Made by a program: the position numbers and the translations under genes
Assembly (NCBI GenBank): GCA_030762175.1
Contig: CM060833.1
Location: 170,920,501 to 170,984,500 of the forward strand
Length of the DNA stretch: 64,000 nucleotides
Direction: 5' to 3'
Source: Metallyticus violacea
Taxonomy: Eukaryota > Arthropoda > Insecta > Mantodea > Metallyticidae
Shown: in pieces, positions 56,721 through 64,000 of the stretch
How the letters are laid out: every line of letters begins with the position of its first letter
Position numbering within the stretch: position 1 is the first letter of the stretch
The notes under the pieces: generated by a model
Seen by the model: only the letters and a program-made list of their open reading frames with translations
The model's database searches: none
What the model was told of the DNA's origin: nothing

Positions 56721-58950
56721 GCGCTCGTACATCTACCGAAGAAGCCAATTGCACGTTTAAAGTATCGCAGTATTGTTTGAGGAGAAAAGGGCAACATTTT
56801 GAAACCTGCGCACTACTGTCAGCAGTTTACTGCTGTGAGGTTCACCGGACAGAACCTGCGTCTTGATCTCCACTCAAACTTAGAAACTGCTTTCCATAAA
56901 CAGAAGCAATCCTTCAAGCAGTAGAGCGTACCTTCACCGAGTCTTCAAAAACAACACTGTTACAGCTGTTCAGCGCATTCCTCAAGAAATATAACAATAC
57001 ACACGTTCTAGAATAAATGGTTTCTTCAGACATAGATATGTTGCCGCTAAATTTACAGGCACCATTTGCATTACCTCATAATACACTTTGAATTGAGAAC
57101 AAGTGTTTAAAGTGCATCATTTAAATGTGAATCAGAATCGATATTGAGTAATTGTTACCTACAATAAATAATTTTCAGAACTTCAAATATGAAATTAAAT
57201 CTCCGAAACATTGATTACTTTCTACACAATAACTCGTACTCCACTGCACCAGTACAGGACACTTACATACAACTGTTTTCCTTTCCTAATTCGTGGATTG
57301 GGAAATTCGAGGCAACGTCTACCTTATTTACGTTGTGCACGCCTTTACTATATATACTTGAACATCCGTCAAGAGATTAAATGTAATTTCTCTGAGATAA
57401 TTAAGAATAGAAGGGATATGATTGGTACATACTGGAAATGCGTGGGAAATGAAGGCGCATGACTTCATTGTTTGTGGCAAGGACGAGTAAAATAAAAGTA
57501 AATTAATGAGACTTTTAGAACTGCCAATTACTCCCAGCTGAAGGTGCGTTTCACAAATTGCCCCCCTCACCCCACATTTATCGTTATTCTATTTTAATAT
57601 ATGCAAAATAAATTTACATTAAGAGTAAATAAAAGGGAAACAAATAATTTGTCGTGGGAATGAATTTTTATCGAAGGTCAGTAAGTAAATCTCGTAAAAG
57701 TAAAGTTTAAAAATCTATAATTGGGAAATAATTAACGTATGGCCAGTTGAAAACCACAGGTGAAATGGCCAAGGGATGTGAGATCTCTACCTCTCTTCCA
57801 ATGAATGGCAGGTAAAAAATAAAACATCATTCCAAAAAAATATGAACATCATGCATAGTTTTCATGAACAGAGAGAAAAACATTGAAAAGGGGATGTCTC
57901 TGGAAGAAAACAGGTTTGTTGAAGATTATTATGCTAAAAATATAAAATATGTATAAAATATATATCTTATATTAAAATAATATAAAACAAAAGTATTGTT
58001 TATAATAATAATAATCAATCTATGTACTCCTTAGACATGATAATAATTAAAATTAGATTTTAGAAGATAATAACTACTATTGACAAAAGGGCTGGAATAA
58101 TTGAGTTTCATAGCTATTTGAAATAAGTTTGAAATGTTTAATTTTACAGTTTAATCGTACTTTTATTATTAAAGGCACTTTAAACGAAACAAAGTTTTCG
58201 TTACTAGTCGCCACGAGGGACAAGTGTATAAGGTTTTAGCTGTTATGGTTAGTAGTATCTCATAGTAACCGAAAGCGTTTTAGATGGCATATAGGTAGTG
58301 CCCATAAAAGCAACACGTTGCCACCTAGCGTGAAATTGCAGTGTAATGTTTTTCGGCTTCATGTTTTTGGCCTAGTTTCTCATTCCGAAAGAGGAAAACA
58401 GACTTTAATGGCGCATGGTAATAGCTTTCATGTAAAAGCCCATTGTACTCATACATAAAGCTGAAAGGGAGAAAGAGTAACTAAGGCCGCATATTTTTGA
58501 TAAATCTTGGTAATTTTACTGCATTTTAACTTCCTAATTAATCGGCTAGGGAATGTTTATTGTTTTTACTTTAAGTTATAGTTTAAATTTTAAGTTAAAA
58601 AGTTACTATTTCTGTGACCTGGATTTCAAATATGTAATAGAAACATTTTCGTTTCCCTTTTACAGTTCAGAGAAATAACGAGAAAAATATGAAATTCGTT
58701 TCGCTGTAATTGCAAAACACTTTGGTACTTTAGGCTTAAACTATAGTGTTCAGTGTTATTTTAACAAAGCTTACAATTAAAATCTCATAACGGAAGTAGC
58801 ACTGTTTATTACTGAAGTTACGGCAACCTGCAGGATACTATCAACAAAATTCTTAATGCTAAACTCAAATGTGTGTTGGGAAACTTTCTCTCGCTCATAG
58901 TTATCCTTTCACACGCACTATTATTCTTATATGCAACATGAATGAAAAAA
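56721..58950. other. Non-coding DNA, no gene recognised
   Basis: Two overlapping frames at 57189-57462 have no motif. No repeat matches were seen. Confidence 0.4.
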
Positions 58951-58959
58951 AAACGTAAC

Positions 58960-60520
58960 ACTATTAACCATGTAACTAAAATAACAGTAACTAGAAAAGC
59001 AGAAAAAGATAAAACACTAAAAAAAAGTCACAGATTAGTAATCACTATATTTCAAACTGCTCGAGTTCTTCCAAAGTAAGAAGACAAGTGAAAGCGATAA
59101 AAGTAAATATTGAGTATCGAAAGTAACATTATGCTTAGAAACAGATGAAACAAGCAACAAGAGTGAGAGAGAGAGAGAGAGGAAAACAATCAATACGTAA
59201 GATTTAAACCAGGTGGTATACGAGCTTTATGTAAAAATATAGCTGCCATTTCTCTATCTCTGAGTAAACTTTCAGAGCATTGTATAGGTAAAGCATCAAT
59301 AAGAGTTAGACTAAAGGCATCATCAAAATACAGTGAGATAAGGCATGTTGGGAAACCGGCAAAGGAGACTTGGTTTCAACACAACGTCTATGATTGTTCA
59401 TGCGTAGCGAAACAACAGTAGAAGTTAAACCAATATAAAATGCTTTGCAAAGCTTACAAGATAACATATATACGACGTTCTTGGAAGAACAGGTAGCAAA
59501 TGAAGAAAGGTTTAATTCTCTGGATAAATTAGGGCTGTGGAATGAATGGCAAGGCATAATTAGCGCACAGGTTTTACATTTAGGGCGTTGGCAAGGATAT
59601 GAGCCAGCAATGGGACTAGGTAAATTGGAAGGAGATAGGTTTCGGCGAAATATACTTTGAAGGTTAGGGGGTGATCTTATCTAGAAATTTAGAATAACTA
59701 ATCAAAGTTAAAAACCGGTTAATAAACATTTCTAAAGGATGGCTAGAAGGCAAAAAAGGAGGTTCAAGTTTGGAGGGAAAACAAAACTTGAGAAGGCAAG
59801 GAGTGACATTTGAAGCAGGCTGAGATGATTTAGTAACGCCATCTTAAATTATGGCAAAAATTAACGCCATCAGAAACAAATTTAAGATGATTAAATTTGG
59901 GAGTTGGAGCAAATGATAAACCTTTTTGCAACAGCAATATATCGGCATCAGAAAGCGGAAACAGAAGATAAATTAACAACCGCACTATTACTAGTAGGAG
60001 AAGTACAAGGGGTACATTTGCTCTTGGGCTGCTGGTATGCACTAACGGAGTAAAATTTAGATGGACGAGGTAAATTGAGAATAGAAGCCGAGTCAGGAGT
60101 TGACGCTACGATCGGCGGTGAAAAGTTCTGGCAGAAAGACGCGGCAAACTGAATAGGAATGCCTGCTCTTAAATATTGTACATATAACCGCGATAGTTTA
60201 CGACGATGATTCTGATTGAGAGAATATAATAATTTATTCGCACGCATCAAGATACTGTTAACAGCGGTAATAAATTTAAGGGAACAAACTAAAATAATTT
60301 TAATAAAACTAAGTAAATTAGAAAAATAAAATTGCTACAAATATTGACAATTGTTGAGGATCATCCATTGAAATTACTGGGAGATATGGTGCCTAAATAA
60401 GTGAAATTGGTTAAGGATGCTAGAAGCTATAGCGGACAACGACAAATGAGCTAATATTCCGTTAGGACAAATACCAGTATTAGCACAATAAGAAAGAAAG
60501 CCAACGTGCCCTGTATATTT
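58960..60520 (-). mobile_element. Penelope-like retroelement, copy 1, reverse-transcriptase core deleted
   Basis: On the minus strand the order is as follows. RANKLLYSLNQNHRRKLSRLY (about 60180-60245) belongs to the leader. LLQKGLSFAPTPKFNHLKFV (about 59885-59945) matches the LLxKGLxFxPTP segment that precedes the reverse transcriptase in Penelope-like elements. CQRPKCKTC (about 59570-59600) is a Cys pair typical of the linker. A GIY-YIG endonuclease domain (59306-59480) has NVVYMLSC, FYIGL and LRMNNHR, with EIEKWQLYF near 59240-59270 carrying the conserved E. The fingers and palm of the reverse transcriptase, normally between the PTP segment and the linker, are absent. Stops and frameshifts are present. 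The 3' flank carries a GA microsatellite (59163-59182) and the AGTAACTAGAAAAGCAG tail near 58960-59030. Confidence 0.82.
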
Positions 60521-60579
60521 AACTAATTGCTTAACATGTTACTTATATTTGTTAACCAAAATTTCATAACATTACCTTG

Positions 60580-61005
60580 CAAAGCATTTTATATTGGTTT
60601 AAGTTCTACTGTTGTTTCGCTACGTATGAACAATCATAGAGTTCCGTTAAAATGCAAGGATTTTGATGACGCAGTTAATTTAACACTTATTGATGCGTTA
60701 CCGTCTCATAGCTCTGAGCGTTTCTCAGAGATAGAGAGATGGCAGCTGTATTTTGCATAAAGGGCCTAGACCACGGGGTTTAAATCTTACATATTAATTT
60801 TTTCCTCCCTCTCACTCGCTCTTGTTGCTTGTTTTAACTGTTTCCATGCATAACGTCACTTTCGATACTCAATATTTATTTTTACTGCCTTCACTTGGCT
60901 TCTTGCCATAGAAGAACTCAAGCAGCTCGAAATATAACGAGAGATAATCTGTGACTTTTTCTTAGTGTTATTATCCTTTCTGCTTATCTAGTTATTGTTA
61001 TTATA
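60580..61005 (+). mobile_element. Penelope-like retroelement, copy 2, 5'-truncated GIY-YIG end, inverted to copy 1
   Basis: The copy starts abruptly in the endonuclease domain with CKAFYIGLSSTVVSLRMNNHR (about 60574-60636). It continues to SEIERWQLYFA (about 60727-60758), followed by a stop and a 3' flank. That flank is the reverse complement of 58960-59230 with many substitutions (shared CACTTTCGATACTCAATATTTA, CAAGCAGCTCGA, TTTCTGCTTATCTAGTTA). The open frame 60527-60760 begins in unrelated DNA before the truncation point. The two copies point away from each other with their 5' sides meeting near 60520-60580. Confidence 0.85.
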
Positions 61006-62170
61006 TAAAGTTCATCTCGTGTGATTAAAAAATTCAAACAGAGCATATGAAGAATTGGCACCAATGAAAATGTGTTCTTTCTATATCTGGCGGAAGTTGA
61101 TTATGAACTTCATTCTGTAACATCCAGACTCGGAACAGAAAATGCTTAAGCTAGACCTAATATTTGTCTTCCTGACTTACTTCGTGCTAAAAGTAAACAA
61201 AAAACGAGAGAAAAAGCAATGCAATTGCAGAGGCTATAATTCTATTCACAATACTGTCCGCGCCATTCTATTAAGGGATTTGTTAAGAAGATGGATGAAT
61301 CTTTTCGATTGTTTCTTGCAGAGAACGGCAATATCGATTTCTGTGCGAGCTGTACTTACATAGAAGTCTCCCAAGTGGTGTTGTCTTCGCCTGATCTGAC
61401 AGACACCAGGTTCTTAAAGTAGAGAGGCTGTCCCGTTTCGTCACACATTACTACGTCATTCTATTGACTCCGGGGATTACAGCTGAGAGCTCTTTCTTGC
61501 TTGAAAAGTCCGACATCACCCGTCTCCGGTAACGATATTGTGCCCACGTCGAGATATATTTCCGGAAGAAAAGTAGACAATGCGTATGCTTTCCTAGGAA
61601 ATGAAACTGCCTTTCCTTATTCTGCACAAGTTCTACATCGTTACATTTCATGGAGTATATACACCGTGAATATTTGCGCGAATTGAAACTTAAAAATTAA
61701 ATATCTCTGTTTCAGTCATTGCAGAACTTTAATACAATAATTTTGCATTACATATAATTATACATAACTGTTGCTGTATTTATTATCATTTATGAAAAAC
61801 ATTTTTTTGTTTTCTCTCTCTCTTTTCAGGTTCTAGTAAACGAATATTCGGAATTTCAAAGAACAACTGTCCAATTTTCCAGAGCTACTAAAAACTGATT
61901 TTCGAAATAAAATTGTAGTTTGTTTTTAATAGCCAGTAAAAGCTATTTCCTAAATACGCGCGGGGCCGTGGCTTCTGGCTAATAAAACCACATTCCATCC
62001 TTCCGCATATTAAATGCTTGTTTAACTTTGAGTAATAAAATCATGCCATAAAGTTATTCTTACTTATTGAGTGTTAGTCTTGTTATAACAAATGCTCAAA
62101 GGGATGTCAGGCATTCTGAAGTAATGTTATAAAATTAGAATCCATAGGCAAACGTTCTGCTCCTGAAATT
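61006..62170. other. No feature recognised
   Basis: Short frames without motifs. Confidence 0.4.
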
Positions 62171-62173
62171 CTT

Positions 62174-62372
62174 ACCCTGGGGGTCTAGCAGTAACCATAT
62201 TTGCCTCGTAGACTCAAGGTGCGAGTTTAAGGGCCACGCAAGTAAAAATTCCAAATATGGGTATCTTTGCAAGGTAGTTGAGGAGACTTCTGAGCAAAAA
62301 CTTATCTCCTTTTCAAGCTAAGAATTTGAATGGAACGTTAATGACCAAATGTGTTAAAGGTGTCTTTAAATG
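62174..62372 (+). mobile_element. SINE-A copy 9, old and deleted
   Basis: Recognisable pieces are CCTGGGGGTCTAGCAGTAACCATATTTGCC (head), AAGTAAAAATTCCAAATATGGG, GAGACTTCTGAGCAAAAACTTATC, AATTTGAATGGAACGTTAATGACC and GTTAAAGGTGTC. The central inverted repeat is deleted and the terminal stem is degraded. Confidence 0.75.
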
Positions 62373-62412
62373 TACTACTTACCACCACCACCGCCACTGC
62401 TACTACGACACC

Positions 62413-62471
<59 letters not shown>
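62413..62471 (+). repeat. (AAT)n microsatellite
   Basis: About 19 AAT/TAA units about 40 bases after the end of SINE-A copy 9, with a short (CAC)n stretch between. It may have grown from an A-rich SINE tail. Confidence 0.95.
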
Positions 62472-62473
<2 letters not shown>

Positions 62474-63048
62474 TGCTTCATAGTTCATGTTTATTAATAT
62501 AATAGTTATGCATAATAAGATGGGAGCAATTTAAGGGCCATGATACTCAAGAAATTACTGTCATCAAAAACCTTTCTTAAAGTTTCTAAAGAATCACAAT
62601 CAGTGTTGGCTGTGGCAGAATCTTGTTGAGAGTATCCATCTTACTATCTGATATTTGTTTTAAAATCTGTGCGAATATTTGCGTCCGATATTTCTTTGAA
62701 TTTACAGTGTATTGAAAAGTATGGCCCATATTATTCGTCCGGCAGTTACAGCATAGCCAAATTATCTAACCATGTAAGGAACTTGAATAAATCTCGCAGT
62801 TTCTGTGTTGCAGTGTCTATAGTTTCATAAACAAACATGTAATTGGAGTAAGCTTCATTAGAGAAATTTACTAACCCTATCTGTATCAACGATATTGTAC
62901 AGAACCCAATCAGCGCAGTACATACGACTTACATCATAGAGCGATGTAATTCTTAGATAACAACCAATTTGCAATGTTTTACTTTCAGCAATTTAGTAGC
63001 TCCATGGGCTTGAGTCTACTATATGGGTATTTCCTGTGATACACGACG
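62472..63048. other. No feature recognised
   Basis: Nothing supported. Confidence 0.4.
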
Positions 63049-63340
63049 GTCGGTCCTAATGGTGTAGTGGTAACCATACTTTCCTGCTAAACCCAAGATC
63101 GCCGGTTCAAGCCCGGCCAGGACCGATGGAGTTTTTCGGGCGTAAAAATTCTAAGTATGACTTCCTTCGGAAGGGAAGAAAAGCCGTGGGTCCCTGTCGT
63201 ACATTTACGGCACGAAAAAGAACCTCAAGCATCAAAAAAGAGGCCTCTGAGCAAAATTTGTCGGCCGTTTCACGCCCTAAATAGAATGGGACGCTGATGA
63301 CCTGAGATGTTAAACAGCGTCCGTAAATAAACAAAATAAG
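63049..63340 (+). mobile_element. SINE-A copy 10, full length
   Basis: The head contains GGTCCTAATGGTGTAGTGG and GGTTCAAGCCCGGCCAGGACC. The body is intact with GTCGTACATTTACGGCACG. The terminal stem is extended to eight pairs (GGACGCTG/CAGCGTCC) because an AGAGCG is ACAGCG here. The tail is GTAAATAAACAAAATAAGAATAAAA. No target duplication was identified. The frame 63107-63376 (-) is a SINE shadow. Confidence 0.93.
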
Positions 63341-63865
63341 AATAAAACTTAGCGATTTCTTAGGAGCAGGCGCCAATGTTTCTACAACACCTTCAAGTTT
63401 TGCTTCATTATAACACCTCGTTTTCGATTATAAATTCTATCATTTATCGATCTTCTTTTCTTAAATATAAGAATGAGATTTTTTAAATATTGCTGTATAA
63501 ACGGATCAGCATTAAATATCTCTACTCATTGTTTCACAAGAAATGTTGTATACAAACCTTCTCAGTTCTAACGTCAACCTGTGTGAGATATCTTAATTTA
63601 ATATTTTATGTGTTACTTTTAAATTTCTGTATAGAACATTACATATTTATGAGTGTAAAGAATCAGTTCATTAACATTATAAAGAGCTATTTCCTGAATT
63701 AGGAAACTAAGTTTAAATTTTTAGTAAAATAGTTACCAGCATCTAGCAGCCAAATATTCGACTTTACAATACAAAAAGTTAAACACTGCTTCAGAAAATG
63801 CAAAGGCAGACTAAGGTAATATTAATTTTCAGTAAGAGGATATTTAACTTCCAAATATAAAGAGC

Positions 63866-63912
<47 letters not shown>

Positions 63913-64000
63913 CATTAGCCTCTAGACCACTGGCCACTGAATGTTGTAAGATTAAGACATGAGTGTATTATTCAGGAATATTTTGAGATGCATAGCGACA
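63341..64000. other. Non-coding DNA with a GA microsatellite
   Basis: (AG)n at 63869-63910, about 21 units. No gene recognised. Confidence 0.6.

Noticed and set aside
1..64000. CRISPR arrays, operons, rRNA genes, telomeric repeats
   Set aside because: None seen. The regular repeats present are simple microsatellites, and the window has no prokaryotic gene organisation.

Overview
This window looks like non-coding DNA from an animal nuclear genome, most probably an arthropod and perhaps an insect. It is AT-rich. No open frame exceeds about 150 codons. There are many microsatellites and a dense layer of dead transposable elements: mariner/Tc1-type DNA transposons, a Penelope-like retroelement, a non-LTR retrotransposon end, hAT debris and tRNA-derived SINEs. 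The species cannot be named from sequence alone. The mix of tRNA SINEs, several mariner families and Penelope elements fits a large-genome insect such as a cockroach or termite, but that is an inference.

The only host coding sequence I can support is one short internal exon at 18416-18532 (+). It encodes the end of transmembrane helix 3 and the second intracellular loop of a rhodopsin-like (class A) G-protein-coupled receptor, with a DRY motif, an HPNRY segment and clean splice sites on both sides. Most of the window is therefore probably intron or flanking DNA of this gene. No other exon was recognised.

Layout. 1.7-2.2 kb: a diverged copy of repeat family C. 2.7-3.1 kb: a degenerate tandem repeat and a Penelope-tail fragment. 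4.6-5.0 kb: the 3' end of a LINE. 5.5 kb: SINE-A. 9.4-11.0 kb: a poly-A tract, then mariner M1 carrying a nested SINE-A. 13.5-16.3 kb: SINE-A, repeat C with a tRNA-like head, and SINE-B. 18.4 kb: the GPCR exon. 21.5-28.1 kb: SINE-B copies, a SINE-A, a large AC/AT/GC/GT microsatellite and a transposase remnant. 34.8-38.1 kb: a cluster with an internally deleted TIR element, mariner M1 copy 2, SINE-A and another transposase remnant. 40.1-41.7 kb: mariner M2 with intact TIRs, and a SINE-B with a target-site duplication. 43.7-46.1 kb: a truncated SINE-A, a DDE transposase remnant and a hAT remnant. 48-53 kb: transposase remnants and a SINE-A. 55.5-56.7 kb: mariner M2 copy 2 with a nested SINE-A. 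59-61 kb: two Penelope-like copies facing away from each other. 62.2-63.3 kb: two more SINE-A copies.

The least familiar feature is SINE-A, with ten copies here. It has a tRNA-like head with a perfectly paired acceptor stem, followed by a body with three short inverted repeats. The terminal one keeps its pairing in several diverged copies through G.U wobbles or extension. Two SINE-A copies sit inside two unrelated mariner elements, so SINE-A moved after both. All coordinates of decayed elements are approximate, and family assignments rest on recognised motifs, not on database searches.
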